A stretch of 64,000 nt of DNA from Brevibacterium picturae. Its GTDB lineage: Bacteria; Actinomycetota; Actinomycetes; Actinomycetales; Brevibacteriaceae. The translations under genes were made by a program, and so were the position numbers. Numbering within the stretch: the stretch's first letter is position 1; each line of letters opens with the position of its first letter. The notes beneath the pieces were generated by a model, which did no database searches, was not told the origin of the DNA, and worked only from the letters and a program-made list of their open reading frames with translations. The DNA is taken from positions 1,488,001 through 1,552,000 of the forward strand of contig NZ_LT629739.1 of assembly GCF_900105045.1 (NCBI RefSeq). Reading direction: 5' to 3'. Of this stretch, positions 8,388 through 17,216 are shown piece after piece.

Positions 8388-8645
8388 TCATTCCACCAGG
8401 GAGGACTCCTGACTCGACGGGCGGGGCCGGGCGCCGAATGCCCGCAGGCGGGCGACAATGAGCACCACTCCGACGAGTCCGGCGGCTGCGATGAGAATCA
8501 TGAGTGCCGGCCAGAGGCCGAAGACGTCGAGCAGCGTCGCGGGATTTTCCTGCCCGAGTATGGGACCGATGAAGACCGCCAGGGCAAGGACGGGCATGAT
8601 CACCTGGGCGAGGAGGCGTTGCGCCGAGGATATGAAATTGACCAT
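8388..8645 (-). CDS. Small membrane protein (85 aa)
   Basis: Starts MVNFISSAQRLLAQ and has two predicted transmembrane helices (about residues 13-30 and 42-62) and a basic, Ser-rich C-terminal tail. The start at 8645 is set by GGAGG five bases upstream. No family is recognised. It lies between the DUF255 remnant and the phosphodiesterase on the same strand, 92 bp after the latter, and may be in the same transcript. Confidence 0.65.
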   Translation of the reverse strand: MVNFISSAQRLLAQVIMPVLALAVFIGPILGQENPATLLDVFGLWPALMILIAAAGLVGVVLIVARLRAFGARPRPSSQESSLVE

Positions 8646-8736
8646 GGCCTCCACCGTAGGGCGCACGAAACGGTCGGCATCAGGAGTCGATCCTCACGCC
8701 GCCGGGAGGAAAACCCAACCAGAGCGCAGGCGGGAG

Positions 8737-9552
8737 TCAGAGGTCTTCGACGACCTGGACCAGGCGATCCGGCAGGTTGGTGATGATGCCGTCGGCGCCG
8801 AGGTCGACGGCCTTCTCCATGTCCTCGACGCTGTCGACGGTCCACACCAGACTCGACATTCCCAGTTCGTGGACGTGGCCGAGGAACGTGGCATCGGCCG
8901 CAGTGTACTGAGGATTGACCTGATCGACCCATGTAGCAAAGTCGCGCAGTTCGTCCGGGCAGGGTCTGCCCAGCACACCGACAGGGATCTCAGGTGCCAG
9001 GGCGTGGAATTCGCGGACGAAGGCCCAGTCGCCGGACTGGACGACGAGCATTCCCGCAGCCAAAGCCCGGTCCAGATAATCGGGCACAGCCGTCAGCGAC
9101 TCAACGAGCGCCTCGGCGATTCCGGGATACTGAGCGGGATGCTTGACCTCGAGGAGAAGGCCGGTGCGCGTCGCGTGCACCAGCTCCAGCACCTCGGCGA
9201 GGTGAGGGACTCCGACCCCGGCGAAGGTCGGCCCCTTCCAACTGCCAGCGTCGAGGGCAGCGATCTCGGCAGTCGTCATGGCGCCCACGCAGACATCAGC
9301 ACGGTCAGGGTGAAGGGCTCGGACATTCGTCGTGCGATCGAACGTGTCGTCGTGGATGACGATGAGGTCGCCTTCCCGGTTCATGTGCACGTCGATCTCG
9401 ATCATGTCCGCACCCTGATCGATGCCGGCGACGAAGGCGGGGATGGTGTTCTCGGGATACTGCACGGACGCTCCACGGTGAGCGATGACCAGCGGGGGCA
9501 CACGAGTGTGCGTGACCTCGGCGGCGGAGTGATTCAAGAGAGTGATGGGCAT
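8737..9552 (-). CDS. Glycerophosphodiester phosphodiesterase
   Basis: 271-residue TIM-barrel enzyme that hydrolyses glycerophosphodiesters to sn-glycerol 3-phosphate and an alcohol. Family motifs are present: VIAHRGASVQYPENT (catalytic His and metal-binding Glu), EIDVHMNREGDLIVIHDDTFDRTT, LLLEVKHP and, at the end, VWTVDSVEDMEKAVDLGADGI inside the barrel. No signal peptide is seen, so it is probably cytosolic like UgpQ. Full length. Divergent from the AGCS symporter, with a perfect 7-bp inverted repeat in the spacer. Confidence 0.93.
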   Translation of the reverse strand: MPITLLNHSAAEVTHTRVPPLVIAHRGASVQYPENTIPAFVAGIDQGADMIEIDVHMNREGDLIVIHDDTFDRTTNVRALHPDRADVCVGAMTTAEIAALDAGSWKGPTFAGVGVPHLAEVLELVHATRTGLLLEVKHPAQYPGIAEALVESLTAVPDYLDRALAAGMLVVQSGDWAFVREFHALAPEIPVGVLGRPCPDELRDFATWVDQVNPQYTAADATFLGHVHELGMSSLVWTVDSVEDMEKAVDLGADGIITNLPDRLVQVVEDL

Positions 9553-9743
9553 GTCGGGGACTCCTCGGCTGACGGCGGCTCAGGACGGCGGTGAGCGACC
9601 GATGATGCAGTTCGTTGCGGATCAGACTAAGCACCCAGAGCAATGGCCGGATGATGCCTGGGTAGACGCAACGTGAACCCTGGCTGGGCCAAGCATCAGC
9701 TTCACCGACGTGCGGCCGTGATTCCGTCTGCTCGTCCGACCGT

Positions 9744-9761
9744 CTCATTGTCTTCAATGAG
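9744..9761. promoter_or_regulatory. Inverted repeat in the phosphodiesterase/symporter spacer
   Basis: CTCATTG, TCTT, CAATGAG is a perfect 7-4-7 palindrome, operator-like, in the 336 bp divergent spacer 9553-9888. No regulator gene is adjacent. The rest of the spacer shows no gene or RNA. Confidence 0.4.
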
Positions 9762-9888
9762 CCAAACGCCCTGAGCTTGTGCACTGCAGGAGTGGGTTAG
9801 TGGCAGACTGAAGAGGTACACAGCGGACGTTCAGGCAATCATCCGCCCGAACCTCTGACCGCATGATTGCCGAAGGAGGCTCAGTTCC

Positions 9889-11382
9889 ATGGAGATGTTG
9901 CAGACCGCACTCGACGGCATTGATTCCGTATCGTCCTACGTACTCGTTGCAGTGCTGATTCCCACTGGCTTGTATTTCACGATCCGCACCGGAGCGATCC
10001 AAGTGCGGCTACTCCCCGAAATGTTCCGCACACTTGCCGAGCCGGGCGGACGAGATTCCGAGGGCAATAGGAACATCTCACCGTTCCGGGCCTTTTCTAT
10101 CTCTGCCGCGTCGCGGGTGGGCACGGCTAACATCGCCGGGGTGGCCCTGGCCATCTCGCTCGGCGGCCCCGGAGCGATGTTCTGGATGTGGCTGACAGCA
10201 ATCGTCGGCGGTGCCACGGCGTTCGCCGAATCCGCGCTCGGCCAGGTCTACAAGATGAAGGATGGTCCGGACTTCCGCGGCGGCCCGGCTTACTACATCC
10301 GACACGGGATGAACATGAAATGGCTCGGTGTGCTCTTCGCCATAATCGTCGCCATCACCTACGGCATTGTCTTCAACACGGTGCAGTCGAATTCGATCGT
10401 TGACGCTGTCGGGGCATCGTTCAACATCGAGGATTCGAACTTCGCATTCACCGCTATCGCCGGTGCGGTCATCGCCGTCGGCGCCTATGCGATCTTCGTC
10501 GGCGGAGCCAAGCGCATCTCGAACGTCTCCGCATACCTGGTGCCGATCATGGCCGGTCTCTACCTGATCGTCGGGATCATCGTCGTGGCGCTCAACCTCG
10601 GCGCTGTCCCCGATATGATCGTCACCATCTTCACCGATGCGTTCAGCATGAACTCGATCGCCGGTGGAACGCTCGGTTCGATCATGCTCATCGGCGTGCA
10701 GCGCGGTCTGTTCTCCAACGAGGCCGGAATCGGTTCCGTTCCGAACGCCGCCGCAACGGCGTCGGCCTCCCACCCAGCTAAGCAGGGATTCGTCCAGGCC
10801 CTGGGCGTGTACTTCGACACGATCCTCGTCTGCTCGATCACCGCATTCATCATCCTGCTCTCGAACCCCGAATATGGCAGCTCCGGCGAGGGAATCCAGC
10901 TGACGCAGACGGCGCTGAGCGGGCAGCTTGGCCAGTGGGCGATCCACTTCCTCACCTTCGCGATCTTCCTCTTCGCCTTCTCGTCCATCCTCGGCAACTA
11001 CTACTACGGCGAAGCCAATATCGAGCACTTGACCACCAGCAAGGTCGCCCTCCGGGTGTACCAGCTGATCGTGATGGTGTCGGTCTTCCTCGGTGCGATT
11101 GCCGCACTGGACATCGTCTGGACCGCAGCAAACATCTTTATGGCGATCATGGCCCTCATCAACCTCTTCGCTCTGCTGATGCTCTCACCGCTGGTGTTCA
11201 ACCTGCTGAAGAACTACCAACAGCAGCGTCGACAGGGCCTGGAGCCGGTCTTCCACCGCTCCGATCTGCCCACGTTCAAGCGCATCAACACCGACGTCGA
11301 CGCCTGGGACGGCACAGACGAAGTCACCACGGCGAAGTTCTGGCAGGACCGCGGCAGGAAGGTTCGCCCGGACGACGAGTGA
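9889..11382 (+). CDS. AGCS family sodium:alanine/glycine symporter
   Basis: 497-residue membrane protein with about 11 hydrophobic helices that imports alanine or glycine with Na+. AGCS hallmarks are present: SISAASRVGTANIAGVA, GGATAFAESALGQVYK, FRGGPAYYIRHGM, and QRGLFSNEAGIGSVPNAAATA (the conserved NEAG region). Full length. AAGGAGG (9874-9880) lies 9 bases before the ATG. A strong terminator follows at 11410. Substrate cannot be fixed between alanine and glycine from sequence alone. The window also carries a glycine-regulated catabolic operon that would use imported glycine. Confidence 0.94.
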   Translation: MEMLQTALDGIDSVSSYVLVAVLIPTGLYFTIRTGAIQVRLLPEMFRTLAEPGGRDSEGNRNISPFRAFSISAASRVGTANIAGVALAISLGGPGAMFWMWLTAIVGGATAFAESALGQVYKMKDGPDFRGGPAYYIRHGMNMKWLGVLFAIIVAITYGIVFNTVQSNSIVDAVGASFNIEDSNFAFTAIAGAVIAVGAYAIFVGGAKRISNVSAYLVPIMAGLYLIVGIIVVALNLGAVPDMIVTIFTDAFSMNSIAGGTLGSIMLIGVQRGLFSNEAGIGSVPNAAATASASHPAKQGFVQALGVYFDTILVCSITAFIILLSNPEYGSSGEGIQLTQTALSGQLGQWAIHFLTFAIFLFAFSSILGNYYYGEANIEHLTTSKVALRVYQLIVMVSVFLGAIAALDIVWTAANIFMAIMALINLFALLMLSPLVFNLLKNYQQQRRQGLEPVFHRSDLPTFKRINTDVDAWDGTDEVTTAKFWQDRGRKVRPDDE

Positions 11383-11409
11383 TGCTGTCGGCACCTTGAT
11401 CCTGAATGC

Positions 11410-11443
11410 ACATCGGGCGCCCCTTCTCTGGGGCGCCCGATGT
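11410..11443 (+). terminator. Strong terminator hairpin after the AGCS symporter
   Basis: ACATCGGGCGCCCC (11410-11423) and GGGGCGCCCGATGT (11430-11443) pair perfectly over 14 bp with a TTCTCT loop. GGTTGTC follows, so the T-tract is weak. Confidence 0.75.
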
Positions 11444-11478
11444 GGTTGTCACTGTTCTATACCTAGGAGGAAGTTACC

Positions 11479-11778
11479 ATGGCTGTGGATCGTACGGAGT
11501 TGGCCAAATCCCTCGCCGAGGCGACCGGGTGGTCGGTCACGGCCGATGCCCGTCGATTGACGTTCACCAATGATGATCCACCACAGGTGGTCATCTGGAC
11601 GGTCACTGATGCCGACATCGGCCGACTCCGGTACGGCCAAAATCTCACGGCGAAGGCAGCCGGGGGCAGCCAGACCGCCGATCTCGGCGCATTGGGGCTG
11701 CCTGTCGACGAAGCGTTGGGTCCGTTCGAAGGATCCCGCGGCTATATGCACGGGGCAGAACTGACCATCCGAGAGTGA
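11479..11778 (+). CDS. Hypothetical protein (99 aa)
   Basis: A convincing short gene: TAGGAGGAAG sits just before the ATG, codon use is typical of the window, and a soluble alpha/beta protein results (ELAKSLAEATGWSVTADARR, PPQVVIWTVTDADIGRL, ending MHGAELTIRE). No family is recognised. No signal or membrane segment. It lies between the AGCS terminator and a convergent permease, so it is probably a single-gene unit. Confidence 0.8.
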   Translation: MAVDRTELAKSLAEATGWSVTADARRLTFTNDDPPQVVIWTVTDADIGRLRYGQNLTAKAAGGSQTADLGALGLPVDEALGPFEGSRGYMHGAELTIRE

Positions 11779-11825
11779 TCTCGGTCAGCGCCTGACCGAC
11801 TTCGAGGTGGCTCTTGTCGCCCAGC

Positions 11826-13169
11826 TCATTCCCCAGTCTTCATAGCCTCACGCAACCGCGACCGCACACTCGCAATCGCGCTCGAACTTGCAGTCGGTGC
11901 GGCGGGACCATCAAACTTCCTGAGCGCGAACCGCATGATCAGAGCCACCCCGATCACGATGAGTGGAATGAGCACATAGCCCAGCGACGAGGGCACGACC
12001 ACAGCAATGAGCACGACTGAGACTGCTGCGGCGGCACGCTCCCTGCCCTTGAGCAGCTTGACTCCTGCGACGGCGGCCGCCAGATAGACGAAGACGACCA
12101 GGGTCGAGGGAATGACCACCAGGGTTTCCGTACCCCAGGACATCAGCCACGCGAGCCCCAGGCCGACGAAGGCGATCAGAGCCACAGCCAGCACCCCGCC
12201 GACAGGCACCGAGTTGGACACATATGCCGCCGGACGAGGCAGCCACTTCTCCTTGGCCAGGGAGTAGCCGAGTCGGGACACACCTGCAATGAACGCGTTG
12301 GTGGTCCCCAGGCTGATGACGACGGCCATGATGGCCGCAGCCAGAGCGGAATGCCCGCCGAATGCCTCTTCCTGCAGAAGCCCGATCGCGATGCGGTCGG
12401 TCTCCGGCGAGCCATATGTTCCTGTGAACACGACGGCTGCGGCGGTCCCGAGATAGAGCACGGTGACGATGACGATCGTGATGCCGACTGCTCGGGGAAC
12501 ATCGCGGTTGGGCCTGCGAAACTCGCCGACGAGATGAGCCACCGCCTCCCACCCGGCAAAGGCGAAGAAGAGCACGATGACTCCGCTGCCGATCGGGGGC
12601 ACCCCGTGTGGAGTGAACGGAGTCAGCTGGGTTGAGTCCATGCGCGGTATCGCCGCCACGATGGTGATCAGCAGCGCCAGCGACACGGATAGAGCCAGGC
12701 CCAGCTGCGCACCCGTACTGACTTTCGCACCGGCGAGGTTGGCGCCGACGGCCACCGCCAGGATCCCCGCCGCGACGAGGTAGGCCCAGCCGCTGCTGAG
12801 CGAGAACGCCTCAGCCACGTAGTATCCGCCAGTCAACGGGACGATCGTCTGCCCGACGGCGCCTGCGACGAAGTACACCCACCCGGCTAATCCGCCCGCG
12901 GTCGCACCGTAGGCCTCGCCGACATAGGTGGCGATTCCTCCCGCTCCCGGCAATCTGCGGGCGAGTCCGACGAACAGCAGTGCCAGCAGCGCTCCGATCA
13001 GACACGCCACCAGCCACGACACCAGCGATGCCGGTCCGGCAGAGCTCGCGATCTGGCCGGGCAGCACCAATACTCCGGCACCGACGATCGCGCTGACATA
13101 CAGGGCGACTCCCTGCCATAAGCCGATGTGCGCAGTCAGTTGGCCCGTGTTTGCCTTGCTTTTGTCCAT
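11826..13169 (-). CDS. APC superfamily amino acid permease
   Basis: 447-residue permease with about 12 helices. Helix 1 carries the APC unwound motif SAIVGAGVLVLPG, and LARRLPGAGGIATYVGEAYG is the usual helix 2-3 region. Resembles YjeH/amino-acid exporter-type APC proteins, but direction and substrate cannot be settled from sequence. Full length, with an Ala/Ser-rich C-terminal tail. Divergent from a GlxA-type AraC regulator 53 bp away, whose likely direct-repeat site overlaps the permease start codon, so the regulator probably controls it. Confidence 0.9.
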   Translation of the reverse strand: MDKSKANTGQLTAHIGLWQGVALYVSAIVGAGVLVLPGQIASSAGPASLVSWLVACLIGALLALLFVGLARRLPGAGGIATYVGEAYGATAGGLAGWVYFVAGAVGQTIVPLTGGYYVAEAFSLSSGWAYLVAAGILAVAVGANLAGAKVSTGAQLGLALSVSLALLITIVAAIPRMDSTQLTPFTPHGVPPIGSGVIVLFFAFAGWEAVAHLVGEFRRPNRDVPRAVGITIVIVTVLYLGTAAAVVFTGTYGSPETDRIAIGLLQEEAFGGHSALAAAIMAVVISLGTTNAFIAGVSRLGYSLAKEKWLPRPAAYVSNSVPVGGVLAVALIAFVGLGLAWLMSWGTETLVVIPSTLVVFVYLAAAVAGVKLLKGRERAAAAVSVVLIAVVVPSSLGYVLIPLIVIGVALIMRFALRKFDGPAAPTASSSAIASVRSRLREAMKTGE

Positions 13170-13187
13170 AACTCAAGAGTTGTCCAT
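13162..13187. promoter_or_regulatory. Direct repeat TTGTCCAT flanking a short palindrome
   Basis: TTGTCCAT occurs at 13162-13169 and 13180-13187, flanking AACTC-AA-GAGTT (13170-13181). Direct repeats about two helical turns apart suit AraC-family regulators. The site covers the permease start codon. Confidence 0.45.
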
Positions 13188-13222
13188 TGACGGCCCCCAC
13201 CGTGAGTGGCAAACTCGTCGCT

Positions 13223-14218
13223 ATGCGAAAGAAATCGGACACGCGCCGGATTGTCATCGTTGCCATGCCCGGAGTACCACTCTTCGAGCTGGCCGGAGCC
13301 GCCGAGATCTTCGGGGTCGATCGGCGTGACCTCACTCCTGATTGGTATGAATTCGAGCTCGTCGGCACCTCGCCGGAAACCACGATCGGCTTCGGGATGC
13401 AGGTGCCCAACGGTCGTGGGCTCGACGCGCTGAGCGACGCAGATACGATCATCGTCCCGGCCTGCGCGAACATCCACGACGGCGCCCCCACCGCACTGCT
13501 TGAGGCACTGGTCCGGGAGCACGCCCGCGGCGCCCGGATCGTCTCGCTGTGCTCCGGGGCGTTCGTCCTGGCCGAAGCCGGTCTTCTCGACGGCCGCCGC
13601 GCCACGACGCATTGGATGCACGCCGAGGATCTGGCTCGCCGCTTTCCGAGCGTGACCGTCGATCCGGGCGTGCTCTACGTCCACGACGGCGTATGGTCCT
13701 CGGCCGGCAGCGCAGCCGCCATCGACCTCAGTCTGGAGTTGGTTCGCCGGGACTTCGGTGCTGCGATCGCCAACGAAGTGGCCCGCCGCGTCGTGATTCC
13801 GCCGCACAGAGACGGGGGCCAGTCTCAGTTCATTCGCTACCGACCGCACACCGCGTCGTCGAAGGACGACGATGTCGAGCACTGGGCGCGACGCAATCTC
13901 GCCGATGTCACCGTGACAGCCATGGCACGCTACGCCAGAGTCAGCGTCCGCTCATTGAACCGGCATTTCCGCAGTCGTGCCAATCTCTCGCCGCAGGAAT
14001 GGCTCCGTCGGGAGAAGCTACAAGCGACCCAGGAGCTTCTCGAGAGCTCGGATCTGACCGTTGACGCCATCGCCCTGCGCGTCGGACTCGGCAGCGCGAC
14101 CAATCTGCGAACCCATTTCGCGACCGAATACGGCGTGCCACCCGGCGCCTATCGGCGCACCTTCAGCTCACACAGAGCGACTGACGTCGCTCCTGTGGAC
14201 ATCCCACAGGCTTCCTGA
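13223..14218 (+). CDS. GlxA family AraC-type transcriptional regulator
   Basis: 331 residues. The N-terminal DJ-1/PfpI-like domain covers about residues 10-180 (GVPLFELAGAAEIFG, then VSLCSGAFVLAEAGLLDGRRATTHW, the nucleophile-elbow region). A double-HTH AraC domain follows at about 225-315 (VTAMARYARVSVRSLNRHFRS, LSPQEWLRREKL, DAIALRVGLGSATNLRTHF). Such proteins sense small metabolites and activate adjacent genes. The ATG at 13223 is preferred over an in-frame TTG at 13187 because the latter lies inside the divergent operator region. Likely target: the divergent APC permease. Confidence 0.9.
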   Translation: MRKKSDTRRIVIVAMPGVPLFELAGAAEIFGVDRRDLTPDWYEFELVGTSPETTIGFGMQVPNGRGLDALSDADTIIVPACANIHDGAPTALLEALVREHARGARIVSLCSGAFVLAEAGLLDGRRATTHWMHAEDLARRFPSVTVDPGVLYVHDGVWSSAGSAAAIDLSLELVRRDFGAAIANEVARRVVIPPHRDGGQSQFIRYRPHTASSKDDDVEHWARRNLADVTVTAMARYARVSVRSLNRHFRSRANLSPQEWLRREKLQATQELLESSDLTVDAIALRVGLGSATNLRTHFATEYGVPPGAYRRTFSSHRATDVAPVDIPQAS

Positions 14219-14322
14219 ACACCGATCCACGCCTCTCCCACGACCGCCAACGCGCACAGGGCACATCACTCGCACTCAGCTCTCTGCTCGCTCGCACAGT
14301 GCCCATACACGAGAAAGGTGGC

Positions 14323-14372
14323 CACGGGACCGAGGACAACCCCGCTCAATGCGGGCTTCTCTCGGTTCCGTG
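14323..14372. terminator. Long hairpin between araC-type and ectC 3' ends
   Basis: CACGGGACCGAG (14323-14334) pairs with CTCGGTTCCGTG (14361-14372) with one G-T pair, and an inner CCCGC/GCGGG stem sits within. It lies between two convergent transcripts (regulator stop 14218, ectC stop 14472). It has no T-run on either strand but could end both transcripts. Confidence 0.55.
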
Positions 14373-14412
14373 ACCACCACTCCTTGTGCCCGGAGGCCGG
14401 ACGACGCTTCAA

Positions 14413-14434
14413 TGGCCGACGAAACGATCGGCCA
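14413..14434 (-). terminator. Hairpin just after ectC
   Basis: TGGCCGA (14413-14419) and TCGGCCA (14428-14434) pair perfectly around an 8-base loop, 38 bp beyond the ectC stop in the direction of transcription. Only TT follows the stem on the minus strand. Confidence 0.5.
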
Positions 14435-14471
14435 CCTCGGCGAATGGAGCCTTTCAGCTCACGGGAGGATC

Positions 14472-14864
14472 TCAGTCCTCTTCGACGATGAGCGGGTAGA
14501 CGCCGTTCTCGTCGTGGGTCTCACGGCCGGTGACCGGCGGGTTGAACACGCAGGCCATGCGCAGCTCCTCTTCGGCAACGACGGTGTGCTTCTCGTTTCC
14601 GTTGAGCAGGTACATTGTGCCGTCTGACAACGGGTAGGTCTCCCCGGTCTCCAGGTCGGTCAGAGTACCCTTGCCCTGCACGCAGTACACGGCTTCGATG
14701 TGGTTCTGGTAGTGGAAGGTCGAGGTGGTGCCCGCATAGATCACGGTGTCGTGGAGCGAGAATCCGACGCGTTCCTTGCCCAGCACCATGCGGCGGCTGC
14801 GCCAGGTCTCCGACTTGATGTCGCGGTCTGTGTCATTGAGGTCATCGCGGTTGACTACGTACAT
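14472..14864 (-). CDS. ectC: L-ectoine synthase
   Basis: 130-residue cupin enzyme that cyclises N-gamma-acetyl-L-2,4-diaminobutyrate to ectoine, the last step of the pathway. The sequence is typical: [10 protein letters not shown] at the start, [37 protein letters not shown], and LNGNEKHTV carrying cupin metal and substrate residues. The start at 14864 follows AAAGGACC; the frame could extend five codons further but that is not needed. Third gene of ectABC, 154 bp after ectB with a 14-bp-arm hairpin in the gap. No ectD (hydroxylase) follows, so ectoine rather than hydroxyectoine is the product of this cluster. Confidence 0.97.
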   Translation of the reverse strand: MYVVNRDDLNDTDRDIKSETWRSRRMVLGKERVGFSLHDTVIYAGTTSTFHYQNHIEAVYCVQGKGTLTDLETGETYPLSDGTMYLLNGNEKHTVVAEEELRMACVFNPPVTGRETHDENGVYPLIVEED

Positions 14865-14895
14865 TCGTGGTCCTTTCAATCGGGATATCAGACGG

Positions 14896-14949
14896 GTTGC
14901 CGGTGGATCAATCGAGAAATCGACCGATCCACCGGCAACGCGTCATTGA
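14896..14949 (-). repeat. Long hairpin between ectB and ectC
   Basis: GTTGCCGGTGGATC (14896-14909) and GATCCACCGGCAAC (14936-14949) are a perfect 14-bp inverted repeat; the loop contains TCGA-GAAA-TCGA, a second small hairpin. It ends 32 bp upstream of the ectC start codon. A processing or attenuation role that adjusts EctC relative to EctB is possible. Confidence 0.7.
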
Positions 14950-15018
14950 AGTTTCATGGTTGAGTCTCGGCGAACCGAAGCTCAGTTTTCAGTCTCTCGC
15001 GCTCAGCTGGGAGCGGGC

Positions 15019-16311
15019 TCAGACCGCCGCAGGTTCTGCGGCCGGAGCGAACTTCAGCACAGCAGCCTCGATGATGTCGAGGCCCTGTTCCAGATCGTGC
15101 GAGGAGATGGTCAGCGGAGGCATGATCTTCGTGACCTCATCCTTGGGACCCGAGGTCTCAAGGAGCAGCCCGTTGTCGAAGGCTTCTGCTGCCACCTTGC
15201 CGGCGACCTCATCGTCCTCGAAGTGCAGTCCGGCGAGGAGTCCGCGTCCACGGATGGATGCTCCCTCTGCCTTCTCCACGATCGAGTCGAGGCGCTGGTG
15301 CAGTGCGGCGATCGTGTCGGCCAATTCATTCTGGAACGTGTTGTCGGCCCAGAAGTTCTTGATCGCGGCAGTCGCCGTGACGAATGCGGGGTTGTTTCCG
15401 CGGAAAGTTCCGTTGTGCTCGCCGGCCTCCCAGACGTCGAGCTCGGGACGGAACAGGGTCAGTGCCATTGGCAGACCCGAACCGGAGATCGACTTAGACA
15501 GGCAGACGATGTCGGGCTCGATGCCGGCATCTTCGAAGCTGAAGAACGATCCCGTACGGCCGCAGCCGGCCTGGACGTCGTCGACGATGAGGAGGATGTC
15601 GTGCTTCTTGGTCAGCTTGGACAGCTCGCGCAGCCATTCGGCGCGAGCGGCGCGGAGGCCGCCTTCGCCCTGCACCGTTTCCACGATGACAGCTGCTGGC
15701 TTGTCGACGCCGGAGCCGGAGTCTTCGAGGACCTTCTCGAGCCACAGGAAGTCCTGGGTCTCTCCGTCGAAGTAGTCGTCGTAGGGGATCTTCGAGCTGT
15801 TGGTCAGCGGGATGCCTGCGCCTTCGCGCTTCATCGAGTTGCCGGTCACCGACAGCGATCCCAGCGTCATGCCGTGGAACGCGTTGGTGAAGGAGAGCAT
15901 GTGCTGACGGCCGGTGACCTTACGAGCCAGCTTGAGGGCAGCCTCGACGGTGTTGGTTCCCGTCGGTCCGGGGAACATCACAGTGTAATCGAGGCCGCGC
16001 GGCTTGAGGATGAGATCCTGGAAGGTTTCGAGGAACTCGCGCTTGGCCGGGGTCTTCATGTCCAGCGAGTGCAGGACTGCACCTGACTGGAGGTATTCGA
16101 CCAGCGGGTTCATCACGACGGGGTTGTTGTGACCGTAGTTGAGAGCTCCGGCGCCGGAGAAGAAATCGATGAATTCCTTGCCGTCTTCGCCCCACTGCTT
16201 CGCGCCGTATGCCTTGGCGAAGGTGGCGGGCCAGGAGCGCGAATAGCCTCGCACCTCTGATTCGCGGGTATCGAAGATGTCGGGCTTGTCTGTCTTAGGT
16301 GTGTCGGTCAT
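15019..16311 (-). CDS. ectB: Diaminobutyrate-2-oxoglutarate transaminase
   Basis: 430-residue class III PLP aminotransferase that makes L-2,4-diaminobutyrate from aspartate semialdehyde using glutamate, the first ectoine step. It shows [17 protein letters not shown] at the N-terminus, [19 protein letters not shown] (PLP phosphate region), [13 protein letters not shown] (Asp binding the PLP ring) and [15 protein letters not shown] with the Schiff-base lysine. Full length. The start at 16311 follows AAAGGACT. Middle gene of ectABC, 183 bp after ectA with an intercistronic hairpin. Confidence 0.97.
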   Translation of the reverse strand: MTDTPKTDKPDIFDTRESEVRGYSRSWPATFAKAYGAKQWGEDGKEFIDFFSGAGALNYGHNNPVVMNPLVEYLQSGAVLHSLDMKTPAKREFLETFQDLILKPRGLDYTVMFPGPTGTNTVEAALKLARKVTGRQHMLSFTNAFHGMTLGSLSVTGNSMKREGAGIPLTNSSKIPYDDYFDGETQDFLWLEKVLEDSGSGVDKPAAVIVETVQGEGGLRAARAEWLRELSKLTKKHDILLIVDDVQAGCGRTGSFFSFEDAGIEPDIVCLSKSISGSGLPMALTLFRPELDVWEAGEHNGTFRGNNPAFVTATAAIKNFWADNTFQNELADTIAALHQRLDSIVEKAEGASIRGRGLLAGLHFEDDEVAGKVAAEAFDNGLLLETSGPKDEVTKIMPPLTISSHDLEQGLDIIEAAVLKFAPAAEPAAV

Positions 16312-16458
16312 CTCTTGAGTCCTTTCGACTTCTGGAGGATGCGCCTGCCTCGTGAGCAAGCGCTTCAGGCGGTGGCCGCGACCGATCAGTTTCGGGTACG
16401 GCAGTCGCCAGTCGGCGTCCTTGGACGGAACCATCTGATTCCCCCCGTGCGCCTGGTG

Positions 16459-16480
16459 GCAGCACGCTTTACAGTGCTGC
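16459..16480 (-). promoter_or_regulatory. Intercistronic hairpin between ectA and ectB
   Basis: GCAGCAC (16459-16465) and GTGCTGC (16474-16480) pair perfectly over 7 bp around an 8-base loop, 14 bp after the ectA stop. No T-run follows on the minus strand, so partial termination or mRNA processing is likelier than full termination. Confidence 0.5.
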
Positions 16481-16494
16481 TTTGAAGCGGTGCA

Positions 16495-16989
16495 TCAGAG
16501 CGGTGCGATTTCGTACAGAAATTCGGTGTCGTGGCCGTCCGGGTAGAGGTCCGGGGTGATCAGCGCACGTCGTTCGCAATTTGCGTCACGCTGCTCAGCG
16601 AATGACTGGAACAGACGGTTCGACGCGTCGTTGTCATCGGTGATCGTCGTCTCGAGGCGGAGCGCATTGGTGCGATCAGCCAGCTCGTTGAGCATGGTCT
16701 TCGCCAATCCGTGTCCGCGGAAGTCAGATGAGACAGCAACCTGCCAGATCATCAGCGTGTTAGGCCGATCCGGGCGGGTGTAACCGGTGACGAAGCCGGC
16801 GGGCTCTCCGCCGATTCGCGCAATTGTCGAGGTGGCCGAGAAATCACGACACCACAGGATGTAGGAGTACGAGGAGTTGAGGTCGAGAACGGCCGAATCT
16901 TTAGCCAGTCTCCACATGTGTTGTCCGTCCTCCATGGTTGGAGTACGGACATCGGTTTCCGTTTGAGGTTCAGCTACTGCGTTTCTCAC
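16495..16989 (-). CDS. ectA: L-2,4-diaminobutyric acid acetyltransferase
   Basis: 164-residue GNAT acetyltransferase that N-gamma-acetylates diaminobutyrate with acetyl-CoA. Typical EctA features: MWRLAKDSAVLDLNSSYSYILWCRDFS, GFVTGYTRPD, the acetyl-CoA loop VSSDFRGHGLAKTML (Q/RxxGxG/A-like) and the C-terminal HDTEFLYE. The GTG at 16989 is chosen because a TTGACG/TAAGTT promoter places the transcript start at or next to it, suggesting a leaderless mRNA. The frame is open to 17109 but the extra residues do not resemble EctA. First gene of the operon. Confidence 0.93.
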   Translation of the reverse strand: MRNAVAEPQTETDVRTPTMEDGQHMWRLAKDSAVLDLNSSYSYILWCRDFSATSTIARIGGEPAGFVTGYTRPDRPNTLMIWQVAVSSDFRGHGLAKTMLNELADRTNALRLETTITDDNDASNRLFQSFAEQRDANCERRALITPDLYPDGHDTEFLYEIAPL

Positions 16990-17024
16990 GCCATCAAACT
17001 TAACGACCTGAGAATGAGCGTCAA
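16990..17024 (-). promoter_or_regulatory. Promoter of ectABC
   Basis: On the minus strand a TTGACG -35 (17019-17024) and a TAAGTT -10 (16997-17002) are separated by 16 bp. The expected start point, 6-7 bases after the -10, falls at the ectA GTG. No ribosome site is seen. Confidence 0.55.
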
Positions 17025-17189
17025 CTCCGAAAACGGCGATACAAGCCACATTCAGTCGCGATTCCCGCGCGTGTTCCCCACGTAGCGAACCGGGGCTTCC
17101 CCATGGCATCTCTGGGATGCGCCAGGGCGCTCCTCCGCGCTCATTCCGGGGCAGTGCTTCGTTATCGTTTCGTTATATTTCAACACTTT

Positions 17190-17216
17190 TGGAACAGCGG
17201 TTCCACACTTGTTCCA
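17190..17216. promoter_or_regulatory. Triple GTTCCA site upstream of ectABC
   Basis: TGGAAC-AGCG-GTTCCA (17190-17205) is a perfect 6-4-6 palindrome, and a third GTTCCA follows at 17211-17216. It lies about 200 bp before ectA in an AT-richer patch. This is a likely regulator site; the regulator is unknown and not adjacent. Confidence 0.5.

Noticed and set aside
9860..9888. GCCGAAGGAGGCTCAG before the AGCS symporter, resembling part of a glycine aptamer
   Set aside because: No GGAGAG or paired P1/P3 elements are near; the match is explained by the ribosome-binding site AAGGAGG.
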